A DNA stretch of 64,000 nt from Nonomuraea turcica (GTDB lineage Bacteria > Actinomycetota > Actinomycetes > Streptosporangiales > Streptosporangiaceae): contig NZ_JAUZQF010000023.1 in NCBI RefSeq assembly GCF_030718205.1, forward strand, positions 124,001-188,000, read 5' to 3'. Shown here piece after piece: positions 23,868 through 31,910 of the stretch (position 1 is the first letter of the stretch; the number at the start of each line of letters is the position of its first letter). The notes under the pieces were generated by a model. The model was not told the origin of the DNA and ran no database searches. It saw only the letters and a program-made list of their open reading frames with translations. A program made the translations under genes and the position numbers.

Positions 23868-25874
23868 ATGACCTTAATCAAGCGCATGCTGGCCTGCGGC
23901 ATGGTGGGCCTCCTCGCCGTGCTCGGCGCCGCCGCTCCGGCGGCCGCATCGGCGCCCCACGTGGAGGATCTCGGCGTCCCCTTGGAGGACGTGCTGCTGA
24001 TCGGCGGCGTGGTGGCTCCCGGACCCGGCGGCCGGACCGTGCTGTGGGGCGCCTCCTCGGGCGCCCCCGCCCACCTCAACGCCGTCGACCCCGCCACCGG
24101 CGCCGAGGTGGCCAGGCACGACCTGCCCGGCGCCGCCGGCTCCTGGGCCGTGGACGCCGCTCCGGACGGCGGCGTCTACGTCGGCACGTACGGCGACGGC
24201 CGCCTCTACCGCTGGACGGACCAGGGCGGCGTCCAGGACCTCGGCAGGCCCCTGCCCTCCGAGAACTTCATCTGGACCGTGGCCGCGGGCGAGGGCGCCA
24301 CCGTCTACGGCGGCACGTCGCCGGGCGGCCGCCTGTTCGCCTACGACCCCGCGACCGGCGTGCGCGACTACGGCAGGCTCTCGCCCACCCACGCCTACGT
24401 CCGCAGCGTCTCCTACGCCGGCGGGAAGATCTACGCGGGCACCGAGGCCCCCGCCGCCGTCTTCGAGATCGACGCCGCCTCGGGCGCGACCCGGCAGCTC
24501 CCTATGCCCGACGGCCTCGACCCGGCGGGCAAGTGGGCCTACGACGTCAACGTCGCGGCGGGCTTCCTCTACGTCCGCTTCGGCGGCGCGAGCCCCGGAC
24601 CGCTGCACGTCTGGGACATCGCCGCCGGCCGGTGGAGCGACACGCTCGACGCCGCGCACGGCCTGGACGTCTCGCCCCCCGACGAGCAGGGTGCGGTCTA
24701 CCTGGTCAAGGGCGGTGAGCTGGTCCGCTACGATCCCCGGACCAAGGCCGCGACGGGGACCGGGGTGCCCATCACGGGCCGGGTGGCCAACACACGCGGC
24801 ATCGGCTGGGCCGAGCTGGGCCTGCCGGACTATCCGGGCAAGAGCATCGTCGGCCTGCTCTGGCGCGGCCTGATGTTCCGCTACAACCCGCAGACCGGCG
24901 CGAAGTCGTTCGTGCAGACGGGTGTCAAGGGCGAGCCCATTGACGTGACCGCGCTGGCGGAGGGCCCCGACGGCCGCATGTACGCCGGCGGCTTCCTCAA
25001 CGGCGGCTTCGCCGCCCTGGACCCGGTGACGGGCAAGAGGGAAGAATTTCACACGTTCTCGCAGAGTGAGGACATGACCGCGCACGACGGCAAGCTCTAC
25101 ATCGGCGCCTATCCCGAGGCCAGGGTGTACGCCTACGACCCGGCGCTGCCGTGGAACAGCACCGAGTACTCGCCGAGCCCCGAGCCCGGCCCGGCGGCGA
25201 ACCCGGCCCGGCTCTTCGACCTCGCCGCGGACCAGCAGATCAGGCCCCGGGCGCTGGTGTCGGCGGGCCACTACCTCGCCGCGGGCACCATGCCCGACCT
25301 CGGCCACCTCGGCGGCGTGCTGGCCATCTGGGATCCGCAGACCGGGGCGCTCAAGCACGCGCAGCGCAACGTGGTCAAGGACCAGAGCATCGTCTCGCTC
25401 GCCTACCGCGACGGCGTGCTCTACGGCGGCACCTCCATTTACAGCGGCCAGTCGGCCACACCGCCGACCCAGCCGGAGGCCAAGCTGTTCGCGTGGTCGG
25501 TGAAGGAGAACCGGCTGCTGTGGGAGATCGTCCCTGCCCCGGGCAAGCCCGCCATCCCGGCGCTGACGTTCGACGATCGGGGGCGGTTGTGGGGGATCGC
25601 CGGTGGCGAGGTGTTCGCGGTCAGCACGGCCGCCCGCAAGGTGGTCGAACGCGTCACGCTGTCGGGCAGCAAGAGCTCGAGCGGGCAGCTCGCCTTCAAC
25701 CGGCGCGATCAGGTCCTGTACGGCGCGCACGCCGGCCAGTACGTCTTCTCCCTCGACCCACGGACCGGGCGGCACGCCGTGCTGCGGCAGGGACCTGTGC
25801 ACCAGCTCGCGGTGCACAGGTCCGGGGACGTCTACTTCGCCGAGGGGTCGCGCCTGTTCCGGCTGACCCGTTAG
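23868..25874 (+). CDS. Secreted beta-propeller protein of unknown function (paralogue of the next gene)
   Basis: A 668-residue protein with a Sec signal peptide (about 1-30, ending AAPAAASA). The mature part is built of repeated propeller blades with YDPATG-type hairpins: NAVDPATGAEVARHDLPG, ENFIWTVAAGEGATVYGGTS, FAYDPATGVRDYG, IYAGTEAPAAVFEIDAASG, DGRMYAGGFLNGGFAALDPV, SLAYRDGVLYGGTSIYSG. No PQQ or catalytic signature is certain, so a binding or scaffold role outside the cell is possible. It is convergent with, and clearly homologous to, the gene at 25871-27829; their stop codons overlap. Promoter at 23832-23861. Confidence 0.85.
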   Translation: MTLIKRMLACGMVGLLAVLGAAAPAAASAPHVEDLGVPLEDVLLIGGVVAPGPGGRTVLWGASSGAPAHLNAVDPATGAEVARHDLPGAAGSWAVDAAPDGGVYVGTYGDGRLYRWTDQGGVQDLGRPLPSENFIWTVAAGEGATVYGGTSPGGRLFAYDPATGVRDYGRLSPTHAYVRSVSYAGGKIYAGTEAPAAVFEIDAASGATRQLPMPDGLDPAGKWAYDVNVAAGFLYVRFGGASPGPLHVWDIAAGRWSDTLDAAHGLDVSPPDEQGAVYLVKGGELVRYDPRTKAATGTGVPITGRVANTRGIGWAELGLPDYPGKSIVGLLWRGLMFRYNPQTGAKSFVQTGVKGEPIDVTALAEGPDGRMYAGGFLNGGFAALDPVTGKREEFHTFSQSEDMTAHDGKLYIGAYPEARVYAYDPALPWNSTEYSPSPEPGPAANPARLFDLAADQQIRPRALVSAGHYLAAGTMPDLGHLGGVLAIWDPQTGALKHAQRNVVKDQSIVSLAYRDGVLYGGTSIYSGQSATPPTQPEAKLFAWSVKENRLLWEIVPAPGKPAIPALTFDDRGRLWGIAGGEVFAVSTAARKVVERVTLSGSKSSSGQLAFNRRDQVLYGAHAGQYVFSLDPRTGRHAVLRQGPVHQLAVHRSGDVYFAEGSRLFRLTR

Positions 25875-27829
25875 CAGATGCGGTAGGTGTAGAAGTTCTC
25901 GTTGCGTGACAGGTAGAGATGGCCGTCAGGGCCGAGGGTGAGGTTGGTGATCGGGCGGGCGATGCGCGCGAACGCCATCGTCCCCGGATCGAACCGGTAC
26001 ACCTTGCCCTGCACCTTGCCCCACAGGAAGCCCTTGTGGAAGAAGAGGTGGGTGTCCAGCCAGACCTGCGTGGCGCCGGCCCAATTGTAGGTCTGGTGCT
26101 GGACGGACCTGACGGTCCGCCCGGTGGCCGGGTCCAGCTCGAACAGAGTGTCCGGGGTCAGCCCCCACAGCCGCCCCGCGTCGTCGAAGACGATCGAGCC
26201 GAGCGCCAGGTCGCCGGCGACGGGGGTGGACTGCCACTTGAGCGAGTCCGTGGCGATGTCGTACGCGAACGCCACGGCCTCGCCCGCCGGCGTGCTGGTG
26301 CCGCCGAAGGCCGAGGTGGCGCCATAGATGATCCCGTCGCGGTAGGCCAGCCCGATGATGCTGTGGCCGGGGATGATGTTCCGCCTGATGACCGAGCGGC
26401 CGGTGGCGGGGTCGAGCAGGCCGAGCGCGCCGCCGTGGGTGCCGGCCTTGGGCACCGTGCCGAACGCCAGCCAGTCGCCCGCGGAGATCATCGCGAAGGG
26501 CCGGTCCTGCTCCTGGCCGCCGAGGTCGAGCAGGAGCCTGGGCGCGGTTCCGTCGAACTCGTAGATCCGCGCTCCGGGGTAGACGCCGAGGTAGAGCTTG
26601 CCCTTGTGGGTGACGATGCCCTCGCTCTGACCGACCTTCGGCCAGTTCTCGGCCTCGCCGGTGGCGGGGTCGTAGGCGGTCAGGCCGCCGGTGAAGAAGC
26701 CGCCCGCGTAGACGCGGCCGTCGGGGCCCGCGCCGAGCGAGCGGATGCTGACGGGCTGGGCGGTCAGCGTGCCGTCGAGCAGCCGGCCCCGGCCGGTCTT
26801 GCGGTCGAAGTGCCAGATGCGGCCGGTGGAGCTGGTGCCGACGAGCACGTGCCCGAGCCAGCCGAGCGGGCGGGCGGCACCGTCGCCGTACTCGGTGAAG
26901 CCCAGCTTGGTGATCTTCTCGGTCTCGAGGTCGTATTTCACCAGCTCGTCGTTCTGGAACAGGTAGAGGTCGTGGCCGTGCCTGCCGCCGCCGAGGGTGA
27001 GGCTGTCGACGTCCGTCACGACGTCCTTCCACTCGCGTGCGTCCAGGTCGTACACGCCCATGGGGTTGGCGCCCGTGGAGGTGACGAAGCGGACGAGCAG
27101 GTGACGCCCGGCCACGTCCACGTCGTAGGCGTAGCCGGTGCCCTCGATGGGCGGGTCGATCATGCGCTCGACCGTGCCGCCGGGGGAGAGGACCGCGACC
27201 TTCATGCTGCTTGCGCCGATCCCGGCGTACACGGTTCCGTCCTCGCCCACGGCCAGGTCCCTGACGTGCTGCTCGCCGGGGACCGGGCTGCCCAGGTTGG
27301 TGTACTGGCCGGTGGCGGTGTCGTAGCGGAAGAGCTTGCCTGTGGGCGCGGTTCCGCCGTAGACGGTGGAGCCGTCGGGGCCTGCCGCGACGGTCCAGAT
27401 GAACGTCTCGGTCGCGATGGGGATACCAAGCTCGCTGACCTGGTCGGTGGATGGGGTATAGCGGAAGAGGCGGCCGCCCATGGCCCCAGTCGTGGCGTTG
27501 TAGCTGCCCACGTACACCGAATGGTCCGGGGCGACGGTGACGGCCCAGGCGCCGAGGGCGAGCGGGAGCGGCCGCTCGCCGATCAGGCGGCCGTCGCGGG
27601 CATCCCTGATCCCGAGTATCGCCGGGCCGGAGGCGCTGGAGGTGACGGAGTAGACGCGCGGGCCCTGCGGGTGGTCGGCGTCCAGGGCGGTGCCGGCGGT
27701 GGTGATCTCCGTCATAAGCGTGCCGAGGGTCTGGAAACCGCATCCGGTGGGTGGAGCCGACGTAGATTCGGCCTGGGCCGGAGCTGAGAGGGATAACACG
27801 ATGAGGAGTACTACAGCGAAGATGCGCAT
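25871..27829 (-). CDS. Secreted beta-propeller protein of unknown function (paralogue of 23868-25874)
   Basis: A 652-residue protein. The ATG at 27829 is chosen because it opens a signal peptide (MRIFAVVLLIVLSLSAPAQA) and has GGAGG about 6 nt upstream; the longer frame adds implausible sequence. Blade motifs closely parallel the neighbour: ETFIWTVAAGPDGSTVYGG, GKLFRYDTATGQYTNLG, GRVYAGGFFTGGLTAYDPAT, IIGLAYRDGIIYGATSAFGG. The C-terminus (DGHLYLSRNENFYTYRIC) ends in a Cys. The convergent tail-to-tail pair probably arose by inverted duplication, and the two proteins may act on related extracellular ligands. Confidence 0.85.
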   Translation of the reverse strand: MRIFAVVLLIVLSLSAPAQAESTSAPPTGCGFQTLGTLMTEITTAGTALDADHPQGPRVYSVTSSASGPAILGIRDARDGRLIGERPLPLALGAWAVTVAPDHSVYVGSYNATTGAMGGRLFRYTPSTDQVSELGIPIATETFIWTVAAGPDGSTVYGGTAPTGKLFRYDTATGQYTNLGSPVPGEQHVRDLAVGEDGTVYAGIGASSMKVAVLSPGGTVERMIDPPIEGTGYAYDVDVAGRHLLVRFVTSTGANPMGVYDLDAREWKDVVTDVDSLTLGGGRHGHDLYLFQNDELVKYDLETEKITKLGFTEYGDGAARPLGWLGHVLVGTSSTGRIWHFDRKTGRGRLLDGTLTAQPVSIRSLGAGPDGRVYAGGFFTGGLTAYDPATGEAENWPKVGQSEGIVTHKGKLYLGVYPGARIYEFDGTAPRLLLDLGGQEQDRPFAMISAGDWLAFGTVPKAGTHGGALGLLDPATGRSVIRRNIIPGHSIIGLAYRDGIIYGATSAFGGTSTPAGEAVAFAYDIATDSLKWQSTPVAGDLALGSIVFDDAGRLWGLTPDTLFELDPATGRTVRSVQHQTYNWAGATQVWLDTHLFFHKGFLWGKVQGKVYRFDPGTMAFARIARPITNLTLGPDGHLYLSRNENFYTYRIC

Positions 27830-27899
27830 GAATGGCCTCCAATAGCTGATAACGGCCTTGACCGTAATTCGCCCAGCGAGTCCGTGGCAAGATGGCGGG

Positions 27900-28568
27900 A
27901 TGAGGCTGGGAATGATCATGGCGGTGCGACACGGGCAGAGCCAGGCCAACCTCGCCTATCAGGAGGCCGGCGATCGGCCGCTGTTCTACGAGCCGGGCGA
28001 CCATGAGGTCACGCTGACCGAGCTGGGCAGGGCGCAGGCCGCCGCGCTGGGGCGGTTACTGGCGGCCATGCCCGCCGCCGAGGCCCCCGAGCTGGTGTGG
28101 TGCTCCCCCTACCTGCGGGCGCTCGACACGTGGAAGATCGCGCAGCACGCGTGGGGCGTGGACCCGCTGCCTGTCACCGTGGACGAGCGGCTCAGGGACC
28201 AGGAGGCGGGGGCGTTCGCGCACTACAACCTGGCCGCGATCAGGGAGCGGTTCCCGCAGGAGCTGGCGCGGTGGGAGGCGGAGGGCGCCTACGCCTTCCG
28301 CCCGCCCGGCGGCGAGTCCCTGGCGGACGTCGTCGTCCGGCTGAGGGACTTCATGAAGGACCTGGACGGGCGGCGGGTCCTGATCGTCGCCCACGACTCC
28401 GTGGTGCTGGGGTTGCGCCACGTCATCGCAGGCCGCCCGGACGCCGGCCTGGCGGAGGTCCTGGAGTTCGCGCCGGTGCTGAACGCGTCCGTGTCCGTCT
28501 GGCGGAGCGGCGGCGGCCAATTCGAGCTCGTCCGGTTCAACGACGTCGCCCACCTCACGTCCGGATGA
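27900..28568 (+). CDS. Histidine phosphatase superfamily protein
   Basis: A 222-residue protein. The N-terminal phosphate-pocket motif is MAVRHGQSQAN (RHG), and the second histidine lies in LIVAHDSVVLG, the equivalent of the family VAHGG. The intermediate acidic segment LRDQEAGAFAHYNLAAIRER fits the branch of phosphoglycerate-mutase-like phosphatases. The start at 27900 is preferred over the upstream in-frame codon at 27858 because it places RHG at the usual distance from the N-terminus. Substrate unknown. Its 3' end overlaps the convergent kinase gene by 14 nt. Confidence 0.88.
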   Translation: MRLGMIMAVRHGQSQANLAYQEAGDRPLFYEPGDHEVTLTELGRAQAAALGRLLAAMPAAEAPELVWCSPYLRALDTWKIAQHAWGVDPLPVTVDERLRDQEAGAFAHYNLAAIRERFPQELARWEAEGAYAFRPPGGESLADVVVRLRDFMKDLDGRRVLIVAHDSVVLGLRHVIAGRPDAGLAEVLEFAPVLNASVSVWRSGGGQFELVRFNDVAHLTSG

Positions 28569-29085
28569 TGAGATCGGCACGCTCGCGGGTGCGGTCCGCC
28601 GCGAACCACGCCTTCTCCGCCGCGAACCACTCCTGCCACCGCGGCTCCAGCTCGGGCCCGTCCCGCTCCAGCACGCGGGCGAAGCGAACCGGCTCGGCGG
28701 CCTCCACCCAGATGGTGAACGCCAGCAGATGAGCCGCCGAGGCGCGGGCCGTGCCGACGCCCTCGATGACGAGGACCGGTGCCAAGGGGACGGTCACCTG
28801 CTCGGCGTATTCGCCGCGTACCCAGTCGTACCTGCGGAAACTGCCGGGCCGCCCGCTCTGGAGCGGGCGCAGCACCTGCTCCTCCAAAGCGTGGAACCAG
28901 CGGCCCGGCCCCTCCTCCCACGGCACCGGGAAGTCGTCGCTGTGGATCACCTGGCACCCGAGTGCCGTCCCCAGCCGTTTCGCGAACGTGGTCTTGCCCG
29001 CCCCCGCGGGCCCGTCCACGGCCACCAGGCGGACCGGACCGCAGGAGGGCCGCAGGCTCCTGATGCGGTCGGCCAGCGAATTCAC
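28555..29085 (-). CDS. Uridine-kinase-like P-loop NTPase
   Basis: A 176-residue protein starting with GTG. Walker A is VRLVAVDGPAGAGKTTFAKR; the downstream CQVIHSDDFPVPW is the DD motif of uridine-kinase/phosphoribulokinase-type enzymes, and VLVIEGVGTARASAAHL matches their strand 4 acidic residue. The lid-type Arg-rich region (RFARVLERDGPELEPRWQEW) follows. It is shorter than a canonical uridine kinase, so the substrate is uncertain. A TAACCT box ends 6 nt upstream of the GTG, suggesting leaderless expression. Confidence 0.85.
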   Translation of the reverse strand: MNSLADRIRSLRPSCGPVRLVAVDGPAGAGKTTFAKRLGTALGCQVIHSDDFPVPWEEGPGRWFHALEEQVLRPLQSGRPGSFRRYDWVRGEYAEQVTVPLAPVLVIEGVGTARASAAHLLAFTIWVEAAEPVRFARVLERDGPELEPRWQEWFAAEKAWFAADRTRERADLIIRT

Positions 29086-29191
29086 CGACCCAGGTTAGAT
29101 GACGGGGGACATGTAACTGAGAGAATGTTCTTTCGCCCCGACCGCAGGCGGCACGTACGCAAGCAGCCCGGACGCAAGCAGGAGGTTGACC

Positions 29192-30349
29192 GTGCTCGGA
29201 CCCCTCGGCGACATCGTCGTGCTCGACCTGTCCAGGGCCCTGGCCGGACCGCACGCGGCGCAGATGCTCGGTGACCTGGGCGCAACGGTGATCAAGGTGG
29301 AGCATCCGGACGGGGGTGACGAGTCGCGCGGCTGGGGGCCGCCGTTCGTCGGCCCGGACCACGATATTTCGACGTATTTTCTGGCGGCCAACCGCAACAA
29401 GCAGTCCATCGCCGTCGACATGAAGTCCCCCGAGGGCAAACGGCTCATCGAGCGCCTCGTCCGCCAGAGCGACGTCCTCGTGGAGAACTTCCGCACCGGC
29501 GTGCTCGACCGCCTCGGCTTCTCCGTCGAGCGGCTGCACGAGATCAACCCGCGCCTGGTCATCCTGTCGATCACCGGCTTCGGCCACGACGGCCCGGAGG
29601 GCGGCCGCCCCGGCTACGACCAGATCGCCCAGGGCGAGGCCGGCCTGATGTCGCTGACCGGCCCCTCGCCCGACGAGCCCTACCGCGTCGGCGCCTCCAT
29701 TTCCGACCTGCTCGCCGGCATCCACGGCGCCTACGGCGTGGCCGGCGCGCTCTACGAGCGCGAGCGCACCGGCAAGGGCCGCGTCGTGCGCACCTCGCTG
29801 CTGGCCGCCGTCACCGGCGTGCACGCCTACCACGGCACCGCCTGGACGGTGGGCGGCCAGGTGCCCGCCGCCAGCGGCAACCACCACGTCTCCATCACCC
29901 CGTACGGCTCCTTCCGCTGCGCCGACGGCATGCTGCAGATCGCCGCCGCCAACGAGGGCCAGTGGCGCAAGGTCGCCACCCTGCTCGGCATCGACCCGGA
30001 AACGCCGCGCTACGCCACGAACAAGGACCGGCGCGCCCACCGCAAGGAGCTGATCGCCGACATGGAGAAGGCTCTGGCCGCCCACGACCGCGGCCACTGG
30101 CTGGCCAAGCTGGGCGCGGCCGGCGTGCCGGCCGGTGCGATCAGATCGCTCGACGAGGTCTACACCTGGGAGCAGACCCGCTCGCAGGGCTTGGTCGTCG
30201 AGGTCGAGCACCCCGTGCTCGGCCGCATCGAGCTGCCGGGGCCGCCGCTGCGCTTCGACGGGCTGACCGGGGTGGAGCACACCGCGCCGCCCATGCTCGG
30301 TCAGGACGGCGACGCGGTGCTGGCCTGGCTGGAGGAACGTGAAGGATGA
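29192..30349 (+). CDS. CoA transferase, CaiB/BaiF (formyl-CoA transferase-like) family III
   Basis: A 385-residue protein. The GTG at 29192 is chosen since GGAGG ends 6 nt upstream; the TTG at 29186 would abut it. Diagnostic segments: GDIVVLDLSRALAGPHAAQM, LGDLGATVIKVEHPDGGDE, NRNKQSIAVDMKSPEGKRLI, DVLVENFRTGVLDRLGFS, ILSITGFGHDGPEGGRPGYD (the Asp that forms the acyl anhydride) and QIAQGEAGLMSLTGP. It moves CoA between organic acids. The gene 73 nt downstream encodes a fused acyl-CoA carboxyltransferase, hinting at a shared acyl-CoA pathway. Confidence 0.92.
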   Translation: MLGPLGDIVVLDLSRALAGPHAAQMLGDLGATVIKVEHPDGGDESRGWGPPFVGPDHDISTYFLAANRNKQSIAVDMKSPEGKRLIERLVRQSDVLVENFRTGVLDRLGFSVERLHEINPRLVILSITGFGHDGPEGGRPGYDQIAQGEAGLMSLTGPSPDEPYRVGASISDLLAGIHGAYGVAGALYERERTGKGRVVRTSLLAAVTGVHAYHGTAWTVGGQVPAASGNHHVSITPYGSFRCADGMLQIAAANEGQWRKVATLLGIDPETPRYATNKDRRAHRKELIADMEKALAAHDRGHWLAKLGAAGVPAGAIRSLDEVYTWEQTRSQGLVVEVEHPVLGRIELPGPPLRFDGLTGVEHTAPPMLGQDGDAVLAWLEEREG

Positions 30350-30422
30350 TTCGCGATCGGTGGCACCGTCTGATGCGCTCGCGCGTCAACATTGCAACGT
30401 CGGCAGACATTAGGGAGCGATA

Positions 30423-31910
30423 GTGAGCCGTCCGGACGCGCGCACTCTGATCGAAACGGTCCTCGACCGGGGATCGTGGAAGTCGTGGGACGCGCCGCCC
30501 GCCGATCCGGCCGAGCCCGGCTCCTCCTACGCCGACGAGCTGGCCGCGGCCCGCGCCAAGTCCGGCTACGACGAGGCGGTGGTCACCGGTGAAGGGCTGC
30601 TCGAGGGCCGCAGGGTGGCGGTCGTGGCGTGCGAGTTCTCGTTCATGGCCGGCTCGATCGGGGTGGCGGCGGCCGAGCGGTTCGTGTCGGCGGTCGAGCG
30701 GGCCACCCGCGAGCGGCTGCCGCTGCTGGCCGCGCCGGCCTCCGGGGGCACCCGCATGCAGGAGGGCGCGCTCGCGTTCGTCCAGATGGTGAAGATCACG
30801 GTGGCGCTCCAGGCGCACCGGCTCGCCGGGCTGCCCTACCTGGTGTATTTGCGGCATCCGACGACCGGCGGAGTGTTCGCGTCGTGGGGGTCGCTCGGGC
30901 ACGTCGCCGCCGCCGAGCCGGAGGCGTTGATCGGGTTCCTGGGGCCGCGGGTCTTCGAGGCGCTGCACGGCTATCCCTTCCCCGAGGGCGTGCAGGTCGC
31001 TGAAAACCTGCGCCGCAAGGGCCTGCTCGACGCCGTGGTCTCGGCCGCTGACCTGCGGGCGATCGCGATCAGGGCGCTGGCCGTGCTGGCCGCCGACCGC
31101 TCCGCCATCGAGGCGGGACCGGCCCCGGAGGAGGACCTGCGGCCGGTGGAGGCGTGGGAGGCGATCACCCGCTCACGCCGCGACGACCGGCCGGGCGTGC
31201 GTACGCTGCTCAAGCTCGCCGCCACCGACGTGACCCCGCTCAGCGGCACGGGGGAGGGGGAGAACGAGCCGGGGCTGCTGCTGGCGCTGGCCAAGTTCGG
31301 CAGCGCGCCGGCCGTGGTGCTCGGCCAGGACCGCCGGGTCCAGCGGGCCAACTCGCCGCTCGGCCCGGCGGGGCTCCGGGTGGCCAGGCGCGGCATGCGG
31401 CTGGCCGCCGAGCTGGGCCTGCCGCTGATCACCGTGATCGACACGGCCGGAGCCGACCTGTCGAAGGCGGCCGAGGAGGGCGGGCTGGCCGCCGAGATCG
31501 CCCGCTGCCTGGCCGAGCTCGTCATGCTCGACGCGCCGACCGTCTGCCTGCTGCTCGGCGAGGGCGCCGGCGGCGCGGCGCTGGCCCTGCTGCCCGCCGA
31601 CCGGGTGCTCTGCGCGCAACACGCCTGGTTGTCGCCGCTGCCGCCGGAGGGCGCCTCGGCGATCCTCTACCGTTCGGTCGACTTCGCTCCCGAGATCGCC
31701 CAGGCGCAGCGCATCCGCGCCACCGACCTGCGGCACGACGGCATCGTGGACCGGGTCATCCCGGAGCTGCCGGACGCCGCGTACGAGCCGCGGCAGTTCT
31801 GCGAGCGGGTGGGACGGGCGCTGGAGCACGAGATCGCGGGATTGCTGGCGGTGAGCCCGGCGGACCGTCTCGCGGCCCGCCAGGCCCGCTACCGCAACCT
31901 CGGCCTCTAG
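30423..31910 (+). CDS. Acyl-CoA carboxylase carboxyltransferase, fused beta-alpha subunits
   Basis: A 495-residue carboxyltransferase with both crotonase-fold halves in one chain. The AccD-like half includes VVACEFSFMAGSIGVAAAER, LPLLAAPASGGTRMQEGALA and TTGGVFASWGSLGHV; it lacks the zinc ribbon. The AccA-like half includes VVLGQDRRVQRANSPLGPAG, RGMRLAAELGLPLITVIDTA and GEGAGGAALALLPADRVLC. It transfers carboxylate from biotin to an acyl-CoA, probably acetyl- or propionyl-CoA. No biotin carboxylase or carrier is encoded nearby, so it must use subunits from elsewhere. The upstream CoA transferase may supply or use the same thioester. Confidence 0.9.
   Translation: MSRPDARTLIETVLDRGSWKSWDAPPADPAEPGSSYADELAAARAKSGYDEAVVTGEGLLEGRRVAVVACEFSFMAGSIGVAAAERFVSAVERATRERLPLLAAPASGGTRMQEGALAFVQMVKITVALQAHRLAGLPYLVYLRHPTTGGVFASWGSLGHVAAAEPEALIGFLGPRVFEALHGYPFPEGVQVAENLRRKGLLDAVVSAADLRAIAIRALAVLAADRSAIEAGPAPEEDLRPVEAWEAITRSRRDDRPGVRTLLKLAATDVTPLSGTGEGENEPGLLLALAKFGSAPAVVLGQDRRVQRANSPLGPAGLRVARRGMRLAAELGLPLITVIDTAGADLSKAAEEGGLAAEIARCLAELVMLDAPTVCLLLGEGAGGAALALLPADRVLCAQHAWLSPLPPEGASAILYRSVDFAPEIAQAQRIRATDLRHDGIVDRVIPELPDAAYEPRQFCERVGRALEHEIAGLLAVSPADRLAARQARYRNLGL

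Noticed and set aside
25919..27787. 622-residue plus-strand frame opposite the second propeller gene
   Set aside because: The minus-strand gene has a signal peptide and repeated blade motifs; the plus frame is Gly/Ala/Val/Arg-rich noise.
28289..30280. 663-residue minus-strand frame opposite the CoA transferase and histidine phosphatase
   Set aside because: It covers three well-supported genes and has low-complexity Arg/Gly/Asp composition.
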